Source: Candidatus Merdibacter merdigallinarum (lineage in GTDB: Bacteria > Bacillota_I > Bacilli_A > Erysipelotrichales > Erysipelotrichaceae). Taken from it: 53,522 nucleotides of DNA. The stretch's first letter is position 1. Each line of letters starts with the position of its first letter. Below, piece after piece: positions 16,448-23,761 of the stretch. Where the stretch lies: contig DWYK01000172.1 of the NCBI GenBank assembly GCA_019118705.1, forward strand, positions 1-53,522. The letters run 5' to 3'. Below the pieces are notes generated by a model that made no database searches, was not told the origin of the DNA, and worked only from the letters and a program-made list of their open reading frames with translations. A program made the position numbers and the translations under genes.

Positions 16448-17398
16448 ATGCTGGAGTTTTACAAGACTTTTGACAATGTGACCAAGCGCATCGACCAGCC
16501 GGAACCTGGCTGCTGGATCAATGCGGTCTCTCCCGATGAGGAAGAAGTGGATTACCTCGTCCATACGATCGGCGTCCTGCCGGAATTCGTCAAGTCTTCA
16601 CTGGATGAGGAGGAGAGCTCTCACATCGATTACGATGACGATGAGAACCAGACGCTGATCATCGTCGACTACCCGAGCGCGGAAGACAGGGAAGATACCT
16701 ATGATGAGAATACGCTGCAGTACACGACGTTGCCATTGGGCGTCGTTATCATGAAAGGCTACATCATCACGATCTGTCTGCATGAAAATCTCAATATCGA
16801 GGACATGGCCAACGGCGTCGTCCGTGGCGTGCATACGGACATGAAGACGCGATTTTTGCTGTTGCTGCTGCTGCGGATCTCCCAGCGCTTTCTGATCTAT
16901 CTGCGTCAGATCGACCGGTTGTCTTCCCGCACCGAGCAGAAGCTGCATCAGTCGATGAAGAACGAAGAGCTGATCCAGATGCTGGGACTGGAGAAATCAC
17001 TGGTCTACTTCTCCACCTCGTTAAAGACCGATGAGATCGTGCTCAACAAGATCATGCGCGGTAAATTCATCAAGCTCTATGAAGAAGATCAGGATCTGCT
17101 GGATGATGTGCTGATCGAGATCCACCAGGCGATCGAGATGTGTAACATCTATTCCAACATCCTTTCCGGTACGATGGATGCCTTTGCATCGGTCATTTCC
17201 AACAACCTCAACATCGTCATGAAGGTGCTGACCGTCATCACGATCGTCATGGCGATCCCGAACATCATCTTTGGCTTCTATGGCATGAATGTCGGAGGTC
17301 TGCCGGTGGCACAGTCGTGGATCCCGCCGCTGATCATCGCGATCATCGCCATGGGCATCGCTACCTGGATCTTCATGAAAAAGGATATGTTTCACTGA
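16448..17398 (+). CDS. corA: CorA-family divalent cation (Mg2+) channel
   Basis: The 316-residue protein has a long acidic cytoplasmic N-terminal domain, a helical stalk (about 130-250) and two C-terminal membrane helices. The family motif YGMN (FGFYGMNVGGLP) ends the first membrane helix. Members form pentameric Mg2+ or Co2+ channels in the plasma membrane. The start at 16448 (MLEFYKTF) follows AAAAAGGAGGAAGAAAAC. An ATG at 16409 would start inside the regulatory hairpin loop and is not the likely start. Expression is probably controlled by the leader peptide and competing hairpins upstream. Confidence 0.92.
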   Translation: MLEFYKTFDNVTKRIDQPEPGCWINAVSPDEEEVDYLVHTIGVLPEFVKSSLDEEESSHIDYDDDENQTLIIVDYPSAEDREDTYDENTLQYTTLPLGVVIMKGYIITICLHENLNIEDMANGVVRGVHTDMKTRFLLLLLLRISQRFLIYLRQIDRLSSRTEQKLHQSMKNEELIQMLGLEKSLVYFSTSLKTDEIVLNKIMRGKFIKLYEEDQDLLDDVLIEIHQAIEMCNIYSNILSGTMDAFASVISNNLNIVMKVLTVITIVMAIPNIIFGFYGMNVGGLPVAQSWIPPLIIAIIAMGIATWIFMKKDMFH

Positions 17399-17399
17399 A

Positions 17400-17428
17400 G
17401 CGGACACCGATGTTCGCTTTTTTTTCGC
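17400..17428 (+). terminator. Terminator of corA
   Basis: GCGGACA-CCGA-TGTTCGC forms a 7-bp stem with one G-U pair, followed by TTTTTTTT. Confidence 0.85.
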
Positions 17429-17433
17429 TCATG

Positions 17434-17458
17434 AAAAAAACCTCCCGTCTGCGGGAGG
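17434..17458 (-). terminator. Terminator of trkA-trkH operon
   Basis: On the minus strand CCTCCCG-CAGA-CGGGAGG is followed by TTTTTTT. It sits immediately after the trkH stop codon. Confidence 0.88.
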
Positions 17459-17460
17459 TG

Positions 17461-18954
17461 TCAGTCTTTGGATCGCCGGTGCCGACGGGCATGGGAGAGA
17501 AAGGCCGCAAGGAAGATCAGGATCGGATAGATCTCCAGACGCCCGATCAGCATGGCAAAGGACAATACGATCTTGGAGAGATCGGAGAACATGGAGAAGT
17601 TTCCCAGCGGACCGGCAATGCCGAGCCCTGGACCGACGTTGCCCAGACAGGAAAAGCAGGCAGAGACGGTGGATTCCATGTCAAAGTTGTCCAGGGATAC
17701 GATCAGCAGGATGATCACCAGGATCAGGATGTAACAGAAGAAGTAACTGCAGATCTGGTGGACGACGTTCTTGTCGATCACCTTGCCATCCATCGTGATG
17801 ACATCGACCTTCTGCGGATGCAGCAGGCGCTGCAGGTCCAGTTTGGTGCGCTTGAGCAGTACGGTCAGACGGCTGATCTTCAGACCGCCTGCGGTCGATC
17901 CGGCACAGGCACCGACAATCATCAGCGTGAGCAGGATCATCTTGGAAAACATTGGCCACAGATTGAAATCCGCCGTGGAATAACCGGTCGTCGAGATCAC
18001 CGTGGCAACCTGGAAGAAGGCGTAGCGAAATGCCTGCAACAGGGAGCCGTCATACAGCGAGAGGATGTTGAATGCGATCATCACCACACTGCAAGCGACG
18101 ATCAGCAGATACATGCGCAGTTCTTCATTGCGGAAGACGCTGCGGACGTTTTTGATCAGCAGAAAGTAGAACATGTTGAAGTTGATGCCAAACAGCAACA
18201 TGAACACGGCGATCACCATCTCCAGATAAACGCTGTCATAGAAGGCGATGCTGGTGTTCTTGATGGCAAAACCGCCGGTACCGGCCGTACCGAAGGTCGT
18301 GCACAGCGAATCGAACAAAGGCATGCCGCCCAGCAGCAGGAAGAGGACCATGACCGCGGTCAGCACCAGATAGATCTTATAGAGAATGGCTGCGCTCTCC
18401 CGCAGACGGGGCACCAGCTTGCCGATGATTGGTCCCGGTGCTTCTGCCCGCATGACGTGCATCATGCGGTCGTTGGAGCGGGGAACGATGGCGAGCAGAA
18501 AGACGAGGATGCCCATACCGCCGATCCAGTGTGTGAAGCTGCGCCAGAACAGAGAGGCGTTGGAGAGTGCCTCGACATCGGTCAGAATGCTGGAACCGGT
18601 CGTGGTAAATCCGGAGACCGTTTCAAAGAAACAGTCCACCAGGGAGGGAATCTCGTTGCTGAAGAAGAACGGAAGTCCTCCGAAGAAGGAAAGGATGATC
18701 CAGGTCAGACCAACGGCGATCATGCCTTCCTTTGCAAAATAAGAATGTTTGGATTTTAGGGCTGCCAGCGCAGCACCGCACACCAGACAGCACAGGATCG
18801 TGAGCAGATAGGCGTGCCACACCTGTTCGCCATAGAAGATGTCGACGATCAGCGGCAGTACGAGCAAAGCGCCCTCCATGAGGAGCGCATAGCCGATGAT
18901 GCTGCCGATGACGCGCCAGTTCAGCATATGCAGGCGACGGTTAAGCGAGAACAT
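17461..18954 (-). CDS. trkH: TrkH-family potassium uptake channel subunit
   Basis: The 497-residue membrane protein has the fourfold pore-loop repeat of the Trk/Ktr superfamily. Selectivity-filter segments are SGFTTTGSS, GTAGTGGFA, STTGYSTAD and LGNVGPGLG. It conducts K+ across the plasma membrane and is gated by the TrkA ring. I chose the ATG at 18954 (MFSLNRRLHMLNW), which has GCGGGAGA upstream and overlaps the 3' end of trkA by 14 nt. The later ATG at 18927 has no ribosome binding site. Overlap with trkA indicates translational coupling in one operon. Confidence 0.93.
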   Translation of the reverse strand: MFSLNRRLHMLNWRVIGSIIGYALLMEGALLVLPLIVDIFYGEQVWHAYLLTILCCLVCGAALAALKSKHSYFAKEGMIAVGLTWIILSFFGGLPFFFSNEIPSLVDCFFETVSGFTTTGSSILTDVEALSNASLFWRSFTHWIGGMGILVFLLAIVPRSNDRMMHVMRAEAPGPIIGKLVPRLRESAAILYKIYLVLTAVMVLFLLLGGMPLFDSLCTTFGTAGTGGFAIKNTSIAFYDSVYLEMVIAVFMLLFGINFNMFYFLLIKNVRSVFRNEELRMYLLIVACSVVMIAFNILSLYDGSLLQAFRYAFFQVATVISTTGYSTADFNLWPMFSKMILLTLMIVGACAGSTAGGLKISRLTVLLKRTKLDLQRLLHPQKVDVITMDGKVIDKNVVHQICSYFFCYILILVIILLIVSLDNFDMESTVSACFSCLGNVGPGLGIAGPLGNFSMFSDLSKIVLSFAMLIGRLEIYPILIFLAAFLSHARRHRRSKD

Positions 18955-20299
18955 CGTTGATCTCCCGCAGCCCCTGCAGCTGGCTGATGATGATGACCGT
19001 ATCGCCGATCGCGACCTGTGAGCTTCCAACGGCGATCGAAGCCTTTCCCTTACGGATGATATAGCTGACCAGAATGCCTTTTTTAAACTGCAGATCCTTC
19101 AGCGGACGGCCGATGAAGCGGCAGTTGTCCCGAACGCGGAACTCCAGCACTTCCACCTGATCGCCGACGATCTTCGTCAGTGACTCCACGCTGCTGCCCA
19201 GCGTGTTCTGCATCGCCCGCACATACTGGACGATCTGGTTGGCTGTCAGGTTTTTCGGAGTGATCGTGTTTTCCAGTCCCAGCCGTTCCAGCAGAAAGCC
19301 CAGCGCCATGCGGTTGACCTTCGGCAATACACGCGGAACGCCGTGGCTGGAAGCAAACATCGAGGTGATGACGTTTTCTTCGTCGTTGTCCGTCAGTGCG
19401 ATGAAGGCATCCATCTCCTCCAGACACTCGCTGAGCAGCAGTTCGTGGTCGGTGCCGTCTCCGTGGATGACCGTCAGCTGCGGGAAGCGTTCCACCAGCT
19501 CTTCACAGCGTTCGCTGCGCATCTCGATGACCTTGACGGCGATGCCCAGCTCCATCAGCATCGGAACCAGATAGAAGGTGATCTTGCCGCCGCCGATGAT
19601 CATGACCTCATGGATCGCCCGATGCTCGATGATGCCGGTCTCGCACAGGAATTTTTTCAGCTGTTTGGCCGTTGCGGTCAGCGTCACCTTGTCGTCCTTT
19701 TTCAGGATGGTGCTGCCATCCGGGATGATGACTTCTTCCTGGCGCTGGATCGCGACGAACTGCACCTGTGATTTCAGGGCATTGTCGACCTGATGGATGG
19801 CCCGCTCGATCAGCGGGCTGTTCTCCCGGATCTTGATCTCCGCCAGTTCCATGCGTCCCTTCGCAAAGGAGCTCACCTTGACGCTGTTGGCAAAATTCAG
19901 CGAACGCACGATCTCTCTGGCAGCGGTCTGTTCCGGATTGATCTGCATGCTCAGACCGAGATCTTCCTTCAACATGCGCAGTCCGCGGACATACTCCGGG
20001 TTGCGGATGCGGGCGATCGTATGGTCCGCTCCCATCTTTTTGGCCAGCAGACAGCTGATGATGTTGATCTCATCGCTGGAAGTCGCTGCGATGACCAGAT
20101 CGGCCTGATCGACCTGCGCCTCTTTGAGGACATCGTAGTTGCAGCCGTTTCCCTGAATGCCGACGACATCCAGCACATTCATCGTCAGGTTCAGCACCTG
20201 CGGTTTGTTTTCGATGATCGTGATATCATATCCCTCATGGCTCAGCTGCTTGGCGATCGCGAAGCCGACCTTGCCATCCCCGATGATGACGATTTTCAT
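18941..20299 (-). CDS. trkA: TrkA, peripheral NAD-binding K+ uptake regulator
   Basis: The 452-residue protein contains two RCK units in tandem. Each begins with a Rossmann glycine motif (MKIVIIGDGKVGFAIAKQL at residues 1-19, and EVMIIGGGKITFYLV near 230) and is followed by a TrkA-C domain. A single chain with two RCK copies is the TrkA form, unlike the shorter KtrA. It binds NAD(H) or ATP and gates TrkH. The start follows CTGGGGAGAAC. It is the first gene of the trkA-trkH operon, with a promoter about 45 nt upstream. Confidence 0.95.
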   Translation of the reverse strand: MKIVIIGDGKVGFAIAKQLSHEGYDITIIENKPQVLNLTMNVLDVVGIQGNGCNYDVLKEAQVDQADLVIAATSSDEINIISCLLAKKMGADHTIARIRNPEYVRGLRMLKEDLGLSMQINPEQTAAREIVRSLNFANSVKVSSFAKGRMELAEIKIRENSPLIERAIHQVDNALKSQVQFVAIQRQEEVIIPDGSTILKKDDKVTLTATAKQLKKFLCETGIIEHRAIHEVMIIGGGKITFYLVPMLMELGIAVKVIEMRSERCEELVERFPQLTVIHGDGTDHELLLSECLEEMDAFIALTDNDEENVITSMFASSHGVPRVLPKVNRMALGFLLERLGLENTITPKNLTANQIVQYVRAMQNTLGSSVESLTKIVGDQVEVLEFRVRDNCRFIGRPLKDLQFKKGILVSYIIRKGKASIAVGSSQVAIGDTVIIISQLQGLREINDVLA

Positions 20300-20343
20300 G
20301 TTCTCCCCAGCTTTCTAATGGTATGTACAGCATTTGCCCATAC

Positions 20344-20371
20344 ATTTTACTACAACCTGCCAAATTGTCCA
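20344..20371 (-). promoter_or_regulatory. trkA promoter
   Basis: On the minus strand -35 TGGACA (20366-20371) and -10 TAAAAT (20344-20349) are separated by 16 nt. Confidence 0.55.
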
Positions 20372-20404
20372 GATATAATCGATAAAAACCGGAAAGAAAC
20401 GAAA

Positions 20405-20450
20405 AAGAAAAGACAGAGGACGGCCATGTGAAGCGTGGCCATCCTCTGTC
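20405..20450 (-). terminator. Terminator of the sirtuin/macrodomain operon
   Basis: GACAGAGGA-x-GGCCA pairs with TGGCC-x-TCCTCTGTC around a short loop, with one internal mismatch, and TTTTCTTTTTC follows on the minus strand. The stem starts at the sirtuin stop codon. Confidence 0.85.
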
Positions 20451-21324
20451 AGGATGTATGGGGAATGGAAGCGAACAGATCACGGATGTCACAGTTGAGG
20501 GCGATGCTCCGTGCGGCGATCTCCTGCGGGACGAAGGCCTCGCCTTTGTTGACACAGATGTACTGTGCCTTTGGGTTTTGAAGGACCTGTCGCCAGAAGT
20601 TGTATTTGATGATGCCGGGCGTATTGGCACCGACCCCCAGTTCCAGATAGACGATCGCATGGTGGCGGTGACGCCGCACATAATCCTCATAACATCTGGC
20701 GGCCGCATGCCAGCCTTCGTCCTCGACGAAGGTGTCGTCCACCCGCAGGCTGACGCACATCGGTGCGCCGCAATGCGGGCAGGTGGGGATGAGCGAGGAA
20801 GGAATGCGCATGTCGCGCTGCTGCTGCACCATGGCACGGATGACGGCTTCATTGTCATAGGTTTCCTGCCGGCAGGGACGGCTGCACTGAAACAGCCCGT
20901 AGTCGCCCTGTGTGTAAAACAGCCGCTGTTTGTCAAAGCCGGCCTTCTGAAAACAGTGGTCCACGTTGGTGGTCAGCACGAAGTAGTCTTTCTGTGCGAC
21001 GAGCGACAGCAGCTCTCGGTACAGTGGGACACCGCTGTCATCATAGCGGTTGTAACAGACGTGCCGGCTCCACCATGCCCAGTATTCCTCCAAGGTGTCA
21101 AAAGGGTAAAATCCGCCGGAATACATGTCCGTGATGCCGTAGCGTTCGCCAAAATCACCAAAGAGGCGTTCAAACCGCTCGCCGTCGTATGTGAGAGAGG
21201 CGGCCGTGGAGAGGCCGCTGCCGGCGCCGATGAGGATGGCATCGGCCTGGGCGATCTGCTCTTTTGCCTGTTGCAGCTTACAGGAGCTGTTCGTAGAGCT
21301 GACGGTCTTTTTCCTTGAAAACAT
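20449..21324 (-). CDS. SirTM-class sirtuin (probable protein ADP-ribosyltransferase)
   Basis: The 291-residue Sir2-fold protein has ADAILIGAGSGLSTAA (NAD-binding, near residue 28) and TTNVDHCFQKAG. At the position of the usual sirtuin HG motif it has TQGDYG, with Gln in place of the catalytic His. That exchange marks the SirTM class, which ADP-ribosylates proteins rather than deacylating them. Zinc ligands are probably CSRPC and CPHCG. Classical SirTMs sit beside a macrodomain protein and modify lipoylated GcvH-L. Here the macrodomain is present but GcvH-L and LplA2 are absent. The ATG at 21324 has an AAGGTG site and overlaps the macrodomain gene by 47 nt. Confidence 0.85.
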   Translation of the reverse strand: MFSRKKTVSSTNSSCKLQQAKEQIAQADAILIGAGSGLSTAASLTYDGERFERLFGDFGERYGITDMYSGGFYPFDTLEEYWAWWSRHVCYNRYDDSGVPLYRELLSLVAQKDYFVLTTNVDHCFQKAGFDKQRLFYTQGDYGLFQCSRPCRQETYDNEAVIRAMVQQQRDMRIPSSLIPTCPHCGAPMCVSLRVDDTFVEDEGWHAAARCYEDYVRRHRHHAIVYLELGVGANTPGIIKYNFWRQVLQNPKAQYICVNKGEAFVPQEIAARSIALNCDIRDLFASIPHTS

Positions 21325-22048
21325 TGAATATCACCTTCATTTCGCTGTTGGTCTGTGCTCGACATGCTTGTATGGTCGTAACGGCGATCTGTGCCGCCAC
21401 ATCGTTTGGAAAGTGGAACTCACCGGTGGAGATGCAGCAGAATGCGATGCTCTTCAGCTGATGTTCCTGTGCCAGTCGAAAGCAAGAACGATAACACGCG
21501 GCCAGAAGCTGTCGGTCGCGTTTGGTGAGCGGTGCCGTGATGAGCGGTCCGACGGTGTGGAGGATGTATCGGCTGGGAAGATTGTAGGCCGATGTCAGTT
21601 TGGCCAGGCCAACGGGCTCTGCATGACCCTGGGCCTGCATCTGCTCTGCGCAGGCGAGGCGCAGCTGCATGCCGGCATAGGTGTGGATCGCATTGTCGAT
21701 GCAGCCATGGCAGGGGACGAAGCAGCCCAGCATCTGCTCGTTGGCCGCATTGACGATGGCATCACAGGCCAGGCGGGTGATGTCGCCCTGCCACAGATAC
21801 AGACCGCTTTGTCGCTCGTTCAGCGTCGACAGCTCAACGATTCCCTTGCGTCGGCTTTCTTCCTGCAGATAGGCGTCCTGTACGGCCAGCACCTCTGGCG
21901 CGATCGCTTTGGGCGGCCGTACGTTCATCAGGGATCGCAGCAGATCGCGCTGACCCTGCGCATCGGCAGGGATGGCGATGTCCTGCCATCTTGGCTCTTC
22001 TGCAAGCAAAGCGCGCAGCAAAAACAGCCGGCGTTCTTCCTGTGTCAT
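21278..22048 (-). CDS. Zinc-containing macrodomain protein (ADP-ribosyl hydrolase)
   Basis: The 256-residue protein has an N-terminal helical extension and a macro domain from about residue 85. Signatures are GDITRLACDAIVNAANEQMLG, the zinc-type insert CFVPCHGCIDNAIH, GLAKLTSAYNLPSRYILHTVGP and CISTGEFHFPNDVAAQIA. This subclass removes ADP-ribose from proteins modified by the linked SirTM. The ATG at 22048 follows GAAAGGAGGGATCCGC and overlaps the stop of the upstream flavoprotein gene as ATGA, so the genes are coupled. Confidence 0.9.
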   Translation of the reverse strand: MTQEERRLFLLRALLAEEPRWQDIAIPADAQGQRDLLRSLMNVRPPKAIAPEVLAVQDAYLQEESRRKGIVELSTLNERQSGLYLWQGDITRLACDAIVNAANEQMLGCFVPCHGCIDNAIHTYAGMQLRLACAEQMQAQGHAEPVGLAKLTSAYNLPSRYILHTVGPLITAPLTKRDRQLLAACYRSCFRLAQEHQLKSIAFCCISTGEFHFPNDVAAQIAVTTIQACRAQTNSEMKVIFNVFKEKDRQLYEQLL

Positions 22049-22674
22049 GCGGATCCCTCCTTTCGGATGGCGTCCTGCGGACAGACGACGTGGCAGTTGC
22101 CGCAGCGCAGACAGTGTCGCTGATCGATGCGAACAGGGGAATGCGCCACATCGATGCAGGACTGCGGACAGACCTCGGCACAGCGCCCGCATCCGTCACA
22201 GGCAGCGGTGACGAAATAGCCGCCGACCGTCTTCGGACTGGTGCCAAACGAGAAGGAGGCGCGCTCGATCGGCCGTCTGGACAGATCGAACCACTCACCG
22301 CATCCCTCATACAGCTGAAAGACACGGATCGCCTGACGCGATGCTTCGCTCGGGTAGATGTCGTACATGTACGGGTTCTTGGCGAAGAGCTGTCGCTGAC
22401 GGGATGCGTCGACCTCGCGGACCTTGCCGTGCAGCGTCAAAGCGGCGCTCTGCATGGTCGTATCGCCCCGAATGCCGGTCAGTGACACATAGGGGCGCTG
22501 CTTCAGACGCATGTAAAAGCTCTTGCCTTGGGCGGTCAGAAAGTAGACACTGTTTGCATCGTGATCCATCAGGTCGATGGCGCAGGTCATCGGCAGTCCC
22601 AGTTCATCGATGGTGGCGACGACGACCGTGTGGATCTGATGGACGAGCATGTGCAGATAGTCTTTTGTTTCCAT
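22045..22674 (-). CDS. PNPOx-fold flavoprotein with two [4Fe-4S] clusters
   Basis: The 209-residue protein fuses a pyridoxamine-5'-phosphate-oxidase-like split barrel (about 1-135, FMN-binding: HTVVVATIDELGLPMTCAIDL) to a ferredoxin module. The module has two CxxCxxCxxxC motifs: CDGCGRCAEVCP and CLRCGNCHVVCP. It could pass electrons between a flavin and iron-sulfur clusters. It is the first gene of the operon with the macrodomain and SirTM genes and may be their modification target or a redox partner; both ideas are inference. The start follows AAAGGAGGATGTCCC. The promoter carries two matching operators. Confidence 0.85.
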   Translation of the reverse strand: METKDYLHMLVHQIHTVVVATIDELGLPMTCAIDLMDHDANSVYFLTAQGKSFYMRLKQRPYVSLTGIRGDTTMQSAALTLHGKVREVDASRQRQLFAKNPYMYDIYPSEASRQAIRVFQLYEGCGEWFDLSRRPIERASFSFGTSPKTVGGYFVTAACDGCGRCAEVCPQSCIDVAHSPVRIDQRHCLRCGNCHVVCPQDAIRKEGSA

Positions 22675-22703
22675 GGGACATCCTCCTTTTCGTTTGGATA
22701 ATA

Positions 22704-22768
22704 GATGTAACCTTTAAGATTACATCAACATTGTACACGGACCGTGGTGTAATGTCAATGATTACACC
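22704..22768 (-). promoter_or_regulatory. Sirtuin-operon promoter with twin operators
   Basis: The minus-strand promoter is near consensus: -35 TTGACA (22753-22758), 17-nt spacer, -10 TACAAT (22730-22735). Two palindromes share TGTAA-N9-TTACA. One (GGTGTAAT-N7-ATTACACC, 22746-22768) is centred on the -35. The other (GATGTAA-N9-TTACATC, 22704-22726) covers the start site. Centres are 42 bp apart, about four helical turns, so cooperative or looping repression is plausible. Confidence 0.75.
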
Positions 22769-22779
22769 GAAAGAGAAAG

Positions 22780-22804
22780 AAAAAAGTGAACCGAAGCTCA
22801 CTTT
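22780..22804 (-). terminator. Terminator of the acetyltransferase gene
   Basis: On the minus strand AAGTGA-gcTTCGgt-TCACTT is followed by TTTTTTCTTT. Confidence 0.75.
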
Positions 22805-23396
22805 ACTGTGGATCTGGATCTTTTCGGATGCGGTCGCTCTCCTGAATGGGACGGACGTTTCGGCAGGGATGGCCCATCGCCAGCGTATGAGGCGGCACAT
22901 CCCGGGTGACCTGGCTTTTGGCACCGATTACGGCACCGGTTCCGATGGTGACCCCGGGCAGGATCGTCACATCAGCGCCGATCCACACGTCATCGCCGAT
23001 CGTCACCGGCAACGCCTGTTCCAGTCCCTGATTGCGCTCATCGCTGCACAGGGGATGCCGGGCGGTGTAGATGCCGCAGTTGGGACCGATGAAACAGCGG
23101 GCACCGATGGTGATGCGTCCACCGTCCATGAGATAGGCATTATGATTGAGGAAGGTCCCTTCCCCGATCTGACAGTGTGCGCCATAATCCACATGGAATG
23201 GGGAAAGGATGGTGACCTGCTCTTGCATGTGGGGCAACAGTTCGTTCAGGATCCGCTGTCGTTCTTCTGTCTTCGCGGGCGATGTGTGGTTGAAACGAAA
23301 GCAGAGCTCTTCTGCCCGCAAGCGCATCGCAATGAGCGCTGTATCAAAGTTGGCGTCATACCAGTAACCGCGGATCATCTTTTCATATTCATTCAT
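22803..23396 (-). CDS. Maltose/galactoside O-acetyltransferase family (left-handed beta-helix)
   Basis: The 197-residue protein belongs to the Maa/LacA/NodL group. The N-terminal Mac domain has YEKMIRGYWYDANFDTALIAMR. The hexapeptide-repeat helix (about residues 60-190) includes IGPNCGIYTARHPL with the catalytic His, then DDVWIGADVTILPGVTIGTGAVIGAKSQVTRDVPPHTLAMGHPCRNVRPI. It transfers acetyl from acetyl-CoA to a sugar hydroxyl; the exact sugar is unknown. The start follows AGAAAGGAACC. It is transcribed divergently from the MGMT-like gene, and the palindromic ATTATAAT (23423-23430) can act as -10 for both. Confidence 0.92.
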   Translation of the reverse strand: MNEYEKMIRGYWYDANFDTALIAMRLRAEELCFRFNHTSPAKTEERQRILNELLPHMQEQVTILSPFHVDYGAHCQIGEGTFLNHNAYLMDGGRITIGARCFIGPNCGIYTARHPLCSDERNQGLEQALPVTIGDDVWIGADVTILPGVTIGTGAVIGAKSQVTRDVPPHTLAMGHPCRNVRPIQESDRIRKDPDPQ

Positions 23397-23422
23397 GTGT
23401 CTGGTTCCTTTCTGATCCCTGT

Positions 23423-23430
23423 ATTATAAT
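23423..23430. promoter_or_regulatory. Shared palindromic -10 of divergent promoters
   Basis: ATTATAAT reads as TATAAT on both strands, 27 nt from the acetyltransferase start and 22 nt from the MGMT-like start. No clear -35 is seen for either. Confidence 0.4.
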
Positions 23431-23451
23431 GATAGCAGGGAGATGTTGCAG

Positions 23452-23748
23452 ATGGAAGATTCTTTTGCGTATCTGGTGCTGGCGATCGTCAGTGAGATCC
23501 CCGGCGGGAAGGTGGCGACCTATCAGCAGATCGCACGTCTGGCCGGAAGAGAACGGGGTGCCCGTCTGGTCGGTCGTGTGCTTTCGCACGCCTCTCTTTA
23601 CGGGGATTATCCCTGTCATCGTGTCGTCAGCAGCCAGGGGCGGACGGCACCCGGCTGGGAAGAACAGCGTGTTTTGCTGGAAGCGGAAGGCGTGGGGTTT
23701 CTCAAGAACGGAACGGTCGATCTGTCGCTGTATCAATGGAGGGAATGA
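23452..23748 (+). CDS. MGMT/ATL-family DNA-binding protein
   Basis: The 98-residue protein is the C-terminal methyltransferase domain of O6-methylguanine-DNA methyltransferase standing alone. It has the winged-helix segment IPGGKVATYQQIARLAG, the arginine-finger region GRVLSHAS, and the active-site motif PCHRVVSSQGR. The cysteine is retained, so it is not the Trp-substituted ATL type. Very short forms are usually damage sensors or one-domain transferases. I place the start at 23452 because GGGAG is correctly spaced there but directly abuts the ATG at 23443. A terminator overlaps the stop codon. Confidence 0.85.
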   Translation: MEDSFAYLVLAIVSEIPGGKVATYQQIARLAGRERGARLVGRVLSHASLYGDYPCHRVVSSQGRTAPGWEEQRVLLEAEGVGFLKNGTVDLSLYQWRE

Positions 23749-23761
23749 CCCTCCTTTTTTT
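23738..23761 (+). terminator. Terminator of MGMT-like gene
   Basis: GGAGGG-AATGA-CCCTCC is followed by TTTTTTT. The stem includes the stop codon. Confidence 0.85.

Noticed and set aside
20428-21318. Long plus-strand reading frame opposite the sirtuin gene
   Set aside because: It is the antisense shadow of the minus-strand sirtuin, with no ribosome binding site and no recognisable domain. Similar long antisense frames opposite trkH and the GDPD gene were dismissed for the same reason.
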